Below, one piece after another: positions 18,447-26,948 of a DNA stretch of 64,000 nt (its first letter is position 1; each line of letters begins with the position of its first letter). Source of the DNA: Prevotella sp. Its GTDB lineage: Bacteria; Bacteroidota; Bacteroidia; Bacteroidales; Bacteroidaceae. The notes beneath the pieces were generated by a model, which made no database searches, was not told the DNA's origin, and saw only the letters and a list, made by a program, of their open reading frames with translations. The stretch is taken from NCBI GenBank assembly GCA_017477435.1, contig JAFUVV010000047.1, positions 49,072 to 113,071 of the forward strand, written 5' to 3'. A program made the translations under genes and the position numbers.

Positions 18447-19337
18447 TTAGTTCTGATTCTTCCTGTCGAAGAGCTTTTGCTTTTCTTCTCGCGTCAGACT
18501 GTCGTATCCGCTCTTGCGTATCTTGTCGAGGATAACGTCGATTTCCTCCTGCTCGCGCTTCATGCGGGCGTTGTATTCCCAGTCGGTCTCGCGCTGAGTC
18601 TCATTCCTCTGACGCGCACTTGGTGTCCCATTCTTGTTCTCCCAACGCTGGCGCATCTTCTCGAAGAACGCATCGGTTCCGGCAGTGTTATAGTAGCTGT
18701 CGGGATGGCGTCGCCAGTAGCGTATGAGCAGATATCCGAACAGCATTCCTCCGAGGTGGGCGAAGTGGGCCACGTTGTCGCCCGGCGTCGCCATGGCCGA
18801 GAAGAGTTCGATGGCAGCATAGATGCACACGAACCACTTGGCCTTTATCGGAATGGGCAGCGGGAATATGAAGATGCGCTCCTCGGGAAACGTCATTCCG
18901 AAGGCGAGCAAGATGCCATACACCGCACCCGACGCTCCTACCGTAGTATAAGGGTTGAACACTGCCGCAGGTATCGCCGAAAGGTTTCCCAACTGCGACG
19001 AGAGCCACACATACTGCACAAGCTCCTGCATCAGACCAGCCCCCACGCCGCAGACAAGATAGTAGAAGAGAAATTTCTTCTCGCCCCACGCTCTCTCTAC
19101 CACGCACCCGAACATCCACAAGGCGAACATATTAAAGAATATATGCTCAATGTTGGCATACATGAACATGTAGGTGAGCAGCTGCCAGATGTGGAAATCG
19201 GAGGCCAGGAAGAAGTGCAGCCCGAAGATATCGTTCAGGTCTGTACCCCCACGAGTAGCACCCATCACCATCATCGCCACGAAAGCCAAGACGTTCAGAA
19301 TAAGCAGATTTTTTGTAATTCTCGGTATATTAAACAT
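18447..19337 (-). CDS. Rhomboid family intramembrane serine protease
   Basis: Six-helix intramembrane protease of 296 residues. The catalytic dyad is Ser136 in VGASGAVYG and His194 in AHFAHLGGMLFGY. The loop motif WQLLTYMFMYANIEHIFFNMFALWMFG with the HxxxN element (65-69) is complete, so the enzyme should be active. Beyond the membrane domain, residues 215-296 form a charged, Arg/Glu-rich cytoplasmic tail. Substrates of bacterial rhomboids of this type are unknown. It is the first gene of a probable two-gene operon with the EEP protein and is divergent from HU. Confidence 0.93.
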   Translation of the reverse strand: MFNIPRITKNLLILNVLAFVAMMVMGATRGGTDLNDIFGLHFFLASDFHIWQLLTYMFMYANIEHIFFNMFALWMFGCVVERAWGEKKFLFYYLVCGVGAGLMQELVQYVWLSSQLGNLSAIPAAVFNPYTTVGASGAVYGILLAFGMTFPEERIFIFPLPIPIKAKWFVCIYAAIELFSAMATPGDNVAHFAHLGGMLFGYLLIRYWRRHPDSYYNTAGTDAFFEKMRQRWENKNGTPSARQRNETQRETDWEYNARMKREQEEIDVILDKIRKSGYDSLTREEKQKLFDRKNQN

Positions 19338-19464
19338 AGCTTCTAAATTATCGTTACTAACTTATTGACGCCCGCAAAATTACGAAAAATATCCATTAAA
19401 ACGCATCAAAAAGCCCTTTTTGAGGTTTTTTTTTAGAAAAACGTGCAATTTTTTGCCAAAAATG

Positions 19465-19495
19465 TTTGATTTATAAAATGTTTGCTTTATATTTG
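19465..19495 (+). promoter_or_regulatory. Promoter of the HU gene
   Basis: TTTG (19465-19468), exactly 19 bp, TATATTTG (19488-19495). This strong match fits a highly expressed gene. The leader to the ATG at 19545 is about 45 nt. Confidence 0.8.
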
Positions 19496-19544
19496 CCACG
19501 AAAAAGCAGTTAAAACAATTATTAATTCTTTAAATAACAAAATT

Positions 19545-19817
19545 ATGAACAAGACACAATTAGTTGAGAAGATTGCAGCTCAGGCAGGAATCAGCAAGGC
19601 TGCTGCCAAGAAGGCATTGGACGCTACAACAGGCGCTATCAAGGACGCACTCGTAGCAGGTGAGAAAGTACAGTTGGTAGGCTTCGGCACATTTGCTGTT
19701 GCAAAGCGCCCAGCTCGCACATGTATCAACCCCGCAACAAAGGCTAAGATTAAGATCGCTGCCAAGAAGGTTGCTAAGTTCAAGGCTGGTGCAGAACTCG
19801 CAGAGGCTGTGAAGTAA
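19545..19817 (+). CDS. HU family DNA-binding protein
   Basis: Histone-like HU protein of 90 residues, the standard length, which bends and compacts DNA as a dimer. The helical N terminus MNKTQLVEKIAAQAGISKAAA is followed by the beta-arm region with VGFGTFAVAKRPARTCINPATKAKIKIAAKKVAKFKAGAEL. The usual GRNP at the arm tip is replaced by CINP. The start at 19545 is chosen because it follows the promoter at 19465-19495 and matches HU N termini; an upstream in-frame extension would overlap the promoter. A strong terminator follows, so the gene is expressed alone. Confidence 0.96.
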   Translation: MNKTQLVEKIAAQAGISKAAAKKALDATTGAIKDALVAGEKVQLVGFGTFAVAKRPARTCINPATKAKIKIAAKKVAKFKAGAELAEAVK

Positions 19818-19847
19818 TCCTGAACTACAATCCTCAAAAACAACAAA

Positions 19848-19874
19848 GGCGACCCCGAAAGGGTCGCCCTTTTT
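19848..19874 (+). terminator. Terminator of the HU gene
   Basis: GGCGACCC, loop CGAAA, GGGTCGCC, then CTTTTT. A perfect 8-bp stem, 30 bp after the stop codon. Confidence 0.92.
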
Positions 19875-19875
19875 G

Positions 19876-19946
19876 TTGTCCAAGGCGGATTCGAACCACC
19901 ACAAACAGAACCAAAACCTGTTGTGCTACCATTACACCATTGGACA
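19876..19946 (-). tRNA. tRNA-Gln (TTG anticodon)
   Basis: The minus strand folds into a complete cloverleaf: acceptor TGTCCAA/TTGGACA, D arm GTGT/GCAC, anticodon stem ACAGG/TCTGT with loop TTTTGGT (anticodon TTG), T arm GGTGG/CCGCC around TTCGAAT, discriminator A. The CCA end is not encoded. A promoter lies 20 bp upstream. Confidence 0.96.
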
Positions 19947-19964
19947 AACTTTCATTTGCGCCTG

Positions 19965-19996
19965 CAAAAGTAATGGTTTTTCAATCCACCACCAAA
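19965..19996 (-). promoter_or_regulatory. Promoter of tRNA-Gln
   Basis: On the minus strand TTTG (19993-19996), 20 bp, TACTTTTG (19965-19972), ending 19 nt before the tRNA 5' end. Confidence 0.6.
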
Positions 19997-20141
19997 TTTT
20001 TGCATCATTTTTTGCATTTACTGCCACTACAAAGAAGACAAAGAAGAATAAACACGTTGTTTATCCAAGCTCTTCCTGCGGAGAGGGACAGTCAGACTAT
20101 TTCTTTCCCACACCTCAGAGAAATTCAGAGTTGCAGGCTCC

Positions 20142-20969
20142 TTATCTCGCTATCTTCTTTCCGTCCTTGATGTAGATTCCATGAGCTGGCTCAGCGCTCA
20201 GCCGACGGCCCTGCAGGTCGTAGAGGCCTTCTTTAATAACTCTTTCCCTTTCTGCTTTTATTTCCTCAACAGCGCTTGCACCTTCAATCTCCTCAATAGC
20301 AGCCAGCAAGTCATCGTATGTCGCCACCAACTCATCACCGACATAACAGGCTTTGAATAACATAGAACGACTTCCAAATGATCCAAATGATACTGGAGAT
20401 ATGCCATGTATAGTTCCTATTCCTTCAAAATGATATTGCTTTTCGTTACTTGATTGAACCCGAGACTGCGAAGTATAATTAAAAGGTTTTACTAAAATAT
20501 GGACTCTTGTTTTGCGGCCTCTTATTGTAACCTCCTTGCAATCTTCCTGTTTCCACACAAGAGGAGCCCGCCATCCAGCGCCAAAGGGACTTATTGTGAG
20601 AACATATCCTTCTTCATTTTTCAATCCAAAATCATATAAATTGCTATCATACACATAATCTTCTTTTTTCTCTCTTATGTAAACCCATCTAATTGGATTG
20701 TTACTTATGGTCTCAGTAAGCGTTGCTTCACAATATGTTGTATCAACAAATGTAACATTTACAGAACATTCTTTTGTTAAAACACCAAGCTCCTCTATAT
20801 CAGAAAGGAAGTAAGTTATTTCTCCTATCCACTCTTTTGGGTAATAATCCACATAATCATACACCCACCGTTTCCCCTCTTCAAGGAATGGCCAGTAATC
20901 ATCTTCCTGTGCAAATGACATCTGCGGAAGTATGCTTACAAAGAGCAATGTTAATAAAAACTTTTTCAT
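20142..20969 (-). CDS. Exported protein of unknown function, module copy 2, third gene
   Basis: I do not recognise a domain. Protein of 275 residues with a signal peptide (1-20, ending SFAQ) followed by YWPFLEEGKRWVYDYVD. The paralogue at 26050 has the same opening (YLPLIEEGKEWYYDM) and layout, including YVGDELVATYDDL against YLNDELLATREQL. The C terminus carries the cluster-specific tail: LYDLQGRRLSAEPAHG, then IYIKDGKKIAR, with spacing of about 13 residues between DLQGR and YIKDGKK. A related tail occurs at 24414, 26050 and 30633 and may act in surface sorting; that is inference. The gene follows the C25 peptidase gene by 12 bp and is low in G+C compared with the flanks. Confidence 0.75.
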   Translation of the reverse strand: MKKFLLTLLFVSILPQMSFAQEDDYWPFLEEGKRWVYDYVDYYPKEWIGEITYFLSDIEELGVLTKECSVNVTFVDTTYCEATLTETISNNPIRWVYIREKKEDYVYDSNLYDFGLKNEEGYVLTISPFGAGWRAPLVWKQEDCKEVTIRGRKTRVHILVKPFNYTSQSRVQSSNEKQYHFEGIGTIHGISPVSFGSFGSRSMLFKACYVGDELVATYDDLLAAIEEIEGASAVEEIKAERERVIKEGLYDLQGRRLSAEPAHGIYIKDGKKIAR

Positions 20970-20981
20970 AATTTCTGCATT

Positions 20982-23174
20982 TTATTGTTCAACACTGATT
21001 TCAAACTCTGCACCTGGCTTTACCTCAAAATCTCTGGTAATAGTTGTTCCGCCAGGACTTTTTACTTTCGTACTATTCTTTATAACAACAACTTCACCTT
21101 CTGGCTTTTGATTGGTAACGTCTCGTCCTATAAACACGTTATTGCCATGAACATTGGTTTTATTATGAAACGTTTCATTTTGTATATATATTGTGCCGCC
21201 AATGATATATGTTTTCGGAAGATATCCCGGTTTTGTAATGCAGACACTGACGGTTTGTTGTATATCAGGTAATGTTATTGAACCATTAACAGTTTGGACA
21301 TTGTAATACGTTTCTCCGAAGTCGTCATAGCTCATCACACACACTCGGCAGTCATTATCTCCGGTATTAATTGTTAAATTGCCATTATTTAAACTCACCT
21401 GTGTTTGTGTTAGTTCAAGAGGAGTTGAAATATAGATAGGCATTTCAGGATCACCAATTGGATTTAAACCCATAATCAAAACTCGAGAAATATTATCTAT
21501 CTCTAAGCCATAAAACAAAGATTTTGAAATAGCAACAGATTTAGGTAAAGAATATAAATTATACAATAAATCGAAATACAAATTATATGTAAAATCAATA
21601 GACCTCCCTGTAGGACAAAATCCATCTCCACGATATCCATAAACTGAACTTCCAATATAACCTAAAACACCACTATTAGGATTCCTCATAAAAGCCTCAC
21701 TAAGACAATCTGTATAAATTGTATCATTAAAATGATTTGTATAACATGCTTCCGTAATTATTATTGTAGAACCATTATTATTTAATTCCCAAGCATTTTC
21801 GGAAGTGTAATCATAACAACTTTCATCCATTTTCCATGAGTTGACTTCGCCATGAGAGGTTACATTCACAAGGGTATATCCTTTTTGAAGTTCTGTTTGC
21901 AAATTCTCGGGACTATATATATAGTTGTTTCCAAGATCAGTATATGAATCATAAAATTTTATTATTTCGCCATTCCAATATGTACCCAAATAGCCACCAG
22001 CAATATAATCCCCAGAACATTCAGCATCACCGTCATATGTCATTTTTGAACCACACATAAGAACTTTATTACTACAAGATCCAAATTTGGGAGATTGCTC
22101 ATATTCAATAATTCTATTTACAAAGATCTCAGTTTCATTAACATCTTGTGCTGGTACTCTCGAAACAATAAAACTGAAACTTAGTATTTCCTCATTTATA
22201 TCTGCTATTTCTCCATATACTCCATTGTGGTTAGAGTCCCATTCATAACGAGAACTATAATACCAATCAGTTGGAATATCAAAGTGTGAACTTCCGAAAT
22301 AAGCCCTGCATATCAAAGCTGGTATAATATTAACGTCCCCTCCTAATAGAACATATTTGAGCCCATGGTCATAATAATAATCTTGGAGTGCATCTTTGAT
22401 TCTTTCTAAACGTGTCGTCCCGTTAAAATAACTGCATGTGTCAATATATTCAACTGTTATAACCTTTGCTCTAATTCCTTTCATTGTTTTCCAGTTTGCT
22501 AATCGCTGGAAGACGGGCTTCAATGAATCACAAGTTACAATAAGATAATCATATTGCGGTTCGTTATTCGTTCGTAACATGGAATTCTCGTTTCCGTAGA
22601 ATTCTTCCATCTCATCACCGTTTATAACCATCCGGCGAATATCGTCTGTCATTAATCCGCAATGATAGTTACGTATCTCCTTTGAATTGTCATTTGCATA
22701 TACAATGTCGATATCTATGGTCTCCCTCAGAAATAATTCTTTTCTCTCATTGTCGTATCGGAATGGACAAACAATAAAAGATATTATACAATAACCATCT
22801 ATTGATCTTTCACAGGAATATCTGACAGGGTCTGCATTAAAATCATACAAAGAAGATTGCCCTCTTTGCTCAACATTAATAATATTTACACCTTCGCATA
22901 TTATCTTATCTTGACTTGAGACTGAAACGCTCTCAAATTTCTCATCAGCCCTGATTAAGAAATCAATACCTACAACAGGTAGATTTATAGACAATGAGTC
23001 AGGAAGGTATATCAAACGATGCTTTCGCGACCTAATGCTAACAATGTTTGAATCATCCTTGGAAATAGAGAACTCACTCCTGTCAAAGGAAATCGTATAG
23101 TGCCTCTTATCCTTTGCAGAACAATTAAGCGACGCAAGAAGCAATATCAAAAAAAGCATCTTTTTCATAGGCAT
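20982..23174 (-). CDS. C25 (gingipain-like) cysteine peptidase, module copy 2
   Basis: Exported peptidase of 730 residues in family C25, whose members include gingipains and the T9SS sortase PorU. Signal peptide at 1-20, with a Cys in LLLASLNCSA that might also be a lipobox. An N-terminal beta-rich region (about 25-200) precedes the catalytic domain, which shows YDYLIVTCDSL, YVLLGGDVNIIPA, the catalytic His441 in VTSHGEVNSW and the nucleophile Cys477 in ITEACYTN. The C terminus resembles the 3-coathanger stack domain (VIKNSTKVKSPGGTT, then FEVKPGAEFEISVEQ) rather than a T9SS tail. A paralogue is at 26949. ATG at 23174 chosen; 23168 is equally possible. DNA is clearly A+T-rich. Confidence 0.85.
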   Translation of the reverse strand: MPMKKMLFLILLLASLNCSAKDKRHYTISFDRSEFSISKDDSNIVSIRSRKHRLIYLPDSLSINLPVVGIDFLIRADEKFESVSVSSQDKIICEGVNIINVEQRGQSSLYDFNADPVRYSCERSIDGYCIISFIVCPFRYDNERKELFLRETIDIDIVYANDNSKEIRNYHCGLMTDDIRRMVINGDEMEEFYGNENSMLRTNNEPQYDYLIVTCDSLKPVFQRLANWKTMKGIRAKVITVEYIDTCSYFNGTTRLERIKDALQDYYYDHGLKYVLLGGDVNIIPALICRAYFGSSHFDIPTDWYYSSRYEWDSNHNGVYGEIADINEEILSFSFIVSRVPAQDVNETEIFVNRIIEYEQSPKFGSCSNKVLMCGSKMTYDGDAECSGDYIAGGYLGTYWNGEIIKFYDSYTDLGNNYIYSPENLQTELQKGYTLVNVTSHGEVNSWKMDESCYDYTSENAWELNNNGSTIIITEACYTNHFNDTIYTDCLSEAFMRNPNSGVLGYIGSSVYGYRGDGFCPTGRSIDFTYNLYFDLLYNLYSLPKSVAISKSLFYGLEIDNISRVLIMGLNPIGDPEMPIYISTPLELTQTQVSLNNGNLTINTGDNDCRVCVMSYDDFGETYYNVQTVNGSITLPDIQQTVSVCITKPGYLPKTYIIGGTIYIQNETFHNKTNVHGNNVFIGRDVTNQKPEGEVVVIKNSTKVKSPGGTTITRDFEVKPGAEFEISVEQ

Positions 23175-23219
23175 ACGTTTTTTTGAGTTAATGTAATGAT
23201 TAATTAAAAAACGCTCACC

Positions 23220-24380
23220 TTATTTCGAGAGTATCATCCTCTTGGTGTCTATTTCACGGCCGTCGACGATGAGGGTGTAGAGGTACATACCTGCGCCGAG
23301 CTGTGTGCCGTCGATTGTCAGGCTGTCGGCATTGGTGGATACGTCATGATGCTGCAGCTGCTTGCCCTGCATGTCGAAAATGCAGATGTATGCCGTGTGC
23401 GCTCCTTCGGCGATGCGGAAGCGTATTGTCGTGTTGCCGTTAAAGGGATTCGGGGTGTTCTGATATAGTGCGGATATTGTCGTTTCCACAGCGGCGATGT
23501 CGCTCGTCATATTGGCTTTCATCACCTCAACGCCTTTCATCTCGTTGATTTCCTGCTTCAGTTCCTGTATTGACTGGATTAGAACAGGAACAAGTTCTAC
23601 ATAGTTTATTGCGAGGTTGCCGTCCTGACCTTCTATGACAAGGTTAGGGTATATGGTCTGCAGTTCCTGGGCGATGAGACCGAAATGCAGCTGCTTTGCA
23701 TCCTGCTCCGCTCTCTCCCTCTCAAGTTTAAGTGCCGCTAATTCATCCTCACTCATGGAGCTCAAAATGTTTTCGTCGACTTCGATTTCGCGCTTCTTGT
23801 AGTTGTACTTCACCACGTTCATGTCCATAACCTTCTCAATAGCAGGCTCGTCTCCGTCGGATGTGAGCGGAGCTATGTTTTCTTTTAGATTACGGTCGGA
23901 AGGTGACAGATAGGTGGATGTGGTCAGTGTCCCAAGGACATAGGTGTTGCCGTTGAAGAAACCAGCATAGCGGCCGTAGGTATTCGGCAGACTATAGTAG
24001 AGGTCAGTGTTTGTCGTTCCATATACTCCTGCACCGTTGGTAGTGCTGCCCAATATACCCATCACGCCGAAATTCTTGTCGTTACCGCTGTTGCCAGCCT
24101 TGCCGTAAACACCGACGGTCACGGCTTCGGAATTGGAATTGGAGGGGCACACGTCACCTCCAACGCCGATGTTAAGCTGAGATTGAAGAGTGTTTATCTG
24201 AGAGTAGAGATTCACGTTACGAAGAAGATATTGGTCGACGTTTGTCACCGTACCGACATTGAGCCTTGCGGTACCCACAGTGGTCGATGAAACCGCCACG
24301 TCACCAGTAGTACTGACCTTCAATTGTGCATTTACATTCGTGGCAATCGTAAATAAAACAAAAATAAATAGTTTTCTCAT
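23220..24380 (-). CDS. S74 chaperone-domain fibre-like protein with T9SS tail, module copy 2
   Basis: Secreted protein of 386 residues. Parts in order: signal peptide (1-18); a Gly/Thr/Asn-rich repetitive region (about 20-165), plausibly a beta-structured fibre; an S74 intramolecular chaperone (ICE) domain starting at SDRNLKENIAPL near residue 162, with the long helix LHFGLIAQELQTIYPNL; a helical stretch; and a type A T9SS sorting domain from NTPNPFNGNTTIRF to the end (KRMILSK). S74 domains promote trimerisation and often cut themselves off before the Ser of SDxxLK. The paralogue at 29204 is nearly the same and also closely similar at DNA level. First gene of the second module; moderate G+C unlike the following genes. 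Confidence 0.85.
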   Translation of the reverse strand: MRKLFIFVLFTIATNVNAQLKVSTTGDVAVSSTTVGTARLNVGTVTNVDQYLLRNVNLYSQINTLQSQLNIGVGGDVCPSNSNSEAVTVGVYGKAGNSGNDKNFGVMGILGSTTNGAGVYGTTNTDLYYSLPNTYGRYAGFFNGNTYVLGTLTTSTYLSPSDRNLKENIAPLTSDGDEPAIEKVMDMNVVKYNYKKREIEVDENILSSMSEDELAALKLERERAEQDAKQLHFGLIAQELQTIYPNLVIEGQDGNLAINYVELVPVLIQSIQELKQEINEMKGVEVMKANMTSDIAAVETTISALYQNTPNPFNGNTTIRFRIAEGAHTAYICIFDMQGKQLQHHDVSTNADSLTIDGTQLGAGMYLYTLIVDGREIDTKRMILSK

Positions 24381-24413
24381 AACAAAATGTTTTAAAGATT
24401 ACTAATAAAATTC

Positions 24414-25967
24414 TTATCTCACAATTTTCTTTCCGTCCTTGATGTATATACCCTTCGGCAAACGGTTGAGGTCCTTGCCTATGTTACGGCCCTGTAGGTC
24501 GTAGATTATTCTGCTATTCTTCCTTTTAGAAATATCTACCGCTTTAATAGCTGTCGGCTCCATTTCCACAATGTGGACAAAGTTCTTCCAACCATTAGTA
24601 TTTTCATAGATTTCCTTAGTTCCATAAGGCACTTTCAGCGTGGCATTATCATAATTATTTTGATCGAAAGCGCCATTCCTAATGGCTTTAGGCGTGCGGC
24701 TACGGACAATTATTTCAAAGTTTGTTCCATTCTTAGTGAAGACAGAATCTCCCACCAACTGAACATCCTCTGGCAATGTGACGGTCTTTAAACTTTCGCA
24801 GCCAACGAAAGCGTTGGAATATATCTTCTTCAGAGAGTTAGGCAGTACAACCGACTCCAGATCAGCACAATAGATAAACGTGCTGTTTTCAATTGTCTCA
24901 ATGCCCTCCGGAACATCAATACTCTTAAGGCCAGAGAATGAGAATGCGCTCCGTCCTATTTCCTCCAAACCAATAGGTAAATCAATTTCTTCCAACGACC
25001 GACAACAAGAAAAAGCCGACTCACCGACAATCTTCATCGTAGAAGGTAATCGCAATGTTTTCATAGCGCAACTGCCAAAAGCACCCATACCGATCTGCTC
25101 AACCCCCTCGTCTATTATTACATCGTCAAGTGACGTACACAGTCCAAAGGCGTAATTCGGAATCCCCGGCACAATCTTATAGTCGAAATATATTTCGTGT
25201 GCTATATCACCAGGTTCTCTCTCACAATTAAGACCTTTTACATTTCCTTTAATGTGAACAGATTTCAATTCCTGACAACTGTTGAAAGCCCATTCTTGCA
25301 AAATCACTCCATCCTTCAATTCTGCTTTGGAAAGCTTTGAGTTAAAAAAGGCTCTTGAGCATATCTCTTGCAACTGGTCCATGTCAGTAACCTCTGTTAT
25401 GTTTGTTTCCAGAAAACTATCTGCTGCTAACTTCTTTCCATATTTTGCAAGCGACACCACTCCGTCGGCAGGTAGTTCTCCCTTATATCCTAACACCCAA
25501 TCGCCCATAACGACCGGGCCTTCTGGTTGCCGTTCCAGCCATCCAGTGCCATCAAAAGCATTGCCGTAAAGACAGAGCAGAGAATCAGGCAAGACGAAGT
25601 CATTTATCTTCTTACAGTTAAGGAATGCTTGATACAAAATACCTTTCACCGTTTTTGGTATATGAATGGCTGTTAATTCCCTGCACCCCATGAATGCATT
25701 TTCATAAATACCATTTACTATACAATCTCTTTTTGATGTTTTTTCATCGTAAACAGTTTCTGGGATAGTTATCTCACCTTTCGTGTCTTCCCAAACGGCT
25801 CCTATTACAAATGCATACTTGTTGTTAACTTGTAACTTCTGAGGATAGTATCTTACGGGAACACCCTCCTCAGAATCAACATAGAAATAATACTCCTGAG
25901 CATTAATGCTCTGTATTGACAAAAGAATAATTGCCAATAGCACTAAACGTTTGTGTATCTGTTTCAT
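24414..25967 (-). CDS. BspA-like leucine-rich repeat surface protein
   Basis: Exported protein of 517 residues made largely of BspA-type (LRR_5) leucine-rich repeats. Signal peptide at 1-24 (ending INAQ). Repeats of about 23 residues run from about 80 to 430, seen as units like ENAFMGCRELTAIHIPKTVKGI, ESAFSCCRSLEEIDLPIGLEEI and SNAFVGCESLKTVTLPEDVQLV. The C terminus IIYDLQGRNIGKDLNRLPKG, then IYIKDGKKIVR, is the short tail shared with three neighbours. BspA proteins are surface adhesins in oral and gut Bacteroidetes; here binding partner and attachment are unknown. It sits between the two copies of the peptidase module and is the only unduplicated gene of that block. Confidence 0.88.
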   Translation of the reverse strand: MKQIHKRLVLLAIILLSIQSINAQEYYFYVDSEEGVPVRYYPQKLQVNNKYAFVIGAVWEDTKGEITIPETVYDEKTSKRDCIVNGIYENAFMGCRELTAIHIPKTVKGILYQAFLNCKKINDFVLPDSLLCLYGNAFDGTGWLERQPEGPVVMGDWVLGYKGELPADGVVSLAKYGKKLAADSFLETNITEVTDMDQLQEICSRAFFNSKLSKAELKDGVILQEWAFNSCQELKSVHIKGNVKGLNCEREPGDIAHEIYFDYKIVPGIPNYAFGLCTSLDDVIIDEGVEQIGMGAFGSCAMKTLRLPSTMKIVGESAFSCCRSLEEIDLPIGLEEIGRSAFSFSGLKSIDVPEGIETIENSTFIYCADLESVVLPNSLKKIYSNAFVGCESLKTVTLPEDVQLVGDSVFTKNGTNFEIIVRSRTPKAIRNGAFDQNNYDNATLKVPYGTKEIYENTNGWKNFVHIVEMEPTAIKAVDISKRKNSRIIYDLQGRNIGKDLNRLPKGIYIKDGKKIVR

Positions 25968-26049
25968 AACTCTTGTTAATTTGGGTTTATCAAATAAAAA
26001 AAGGAAAATATCTTGATGTCTTCCGTCGTTGGAGAATTGTTATCGGATG

Positions 26050-26931
26050 CTATTTTTTTACTCGCTTCTTCCCGTCCTTGATGTACAGTCCCCGTTCGGG
26101 CTCTGCTTTCAGCCGCCGCCCTTGCAGGTCGTAGATATTTCCATCATATGTTTTAGAAATGACAGCGCTACTGATACCTGAGGCCATAACGTGGTTATAT
26201 ATGTCGGTCAGTTGCTCGCGTGTGGCAAGAAGCTCGTCATTCAGGTAGCACGACACGAAATGTTCCCTCATGTAGATTAAACTGGGATGGCCTGGCCCTG
26301 GTCCTATTGCTTCAATCTTTTCCCGTGGCCATAAGCCAATACTACAGCCTATGCCTTCTATCCATATTTCAATTTCAGTCTCGTTATTAGTTTCCCATAC
26401 AAAAGAATAGATATTCCTCTCAAATTCATTAACACTCATCAATTCTTTGCTATTCAAGGGTGGTAATGAAATATATCCGTATTCATATGGCCCATAATTG
26501 TTATAATAGTCCATGTTGTCTCCTGGATTAATATCAAACATATACATCAAGAGTATCGTATCCATATCATAATATGGCCTATAATAAACTCGCATATTCT
26601 CTTCTCTTACAGCGCCCCAGAAGCCTTTCCAGTTGTATTCGGTGGTATGACTGTCATGGATATCCATGTATCCTGTTTTGTCTACGTGGATTTCTTCAAA
26701 CTTATACATTTTTTTCCAAGTTACACCGTCAATCAATGTATCTCCTTCAATGAAAAACTTATTATGGCTTACAGAATCCACGACATCTACAGACGTTTCT
26801 GTGTCAAAATGCTCAAAACTCATATCGTAGTACCATTCCTTCCCTTCCTCTATCAAAGGAAGATAATCATCCTGAGCCATTATAGTAAGGCTTATTACAA
26901 GCAAAAATGCTACTAAAGTAATCTTATTCAT
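26050..26931 (-). CDS. Exported protein of unknown function, module copy 1, third gene
   Basis: Paralogue of the gene at 20142; no recognised domain. The protein has a signal peptide (MNKITLVAFLLVISLTIMAQ) and 293 residues from the ATG at 26931; a TTG nine bases upstream is less likely. After the YLPLIEEGKEWYYDM opening, the middle is rich in Tyr, Asp, Glu and Trp. The C terminus is IYDLQGRRLKAEPERG, then LYIKDGKKRVKK, the cluster tail. It follows the C25 gene at 26949 by 17 bp and is probably cotranscribed. Conservation of the pair C25 peptidase plus this protein in both module copies suggests that they act together, for example as partner or inhibitor; this is inference. Confidence 0.75.
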   Translation of the reverse strand: MNKITLVAFLLVISLTIMAQDDYLPLIEEGKEWYYDMSFEHFDTETSVDVVDSVSHNKFFIEGDTLIDGVTWKKMYKFEEIHVDKTGYMDIHDSHTTEYNWKGFWGAVREENMRVYYRPYYDMDTILLMYMFDINPGDNMDYYNNYGPYEYGYISLPPLNSKELMSVNEFERNIYSFVWETNNETEIEIWIEGIGCSIGLWPREKIEAIGPGPGHPSLIYMREHFVSCYLNDELLATREQLTDIYNHVMASGISSAVISKTYDGNIYDLQGRRLKAEPERGLYIKDGKKRVKK

Positions 26932-26948
26932 AATATACAAATTCTTTG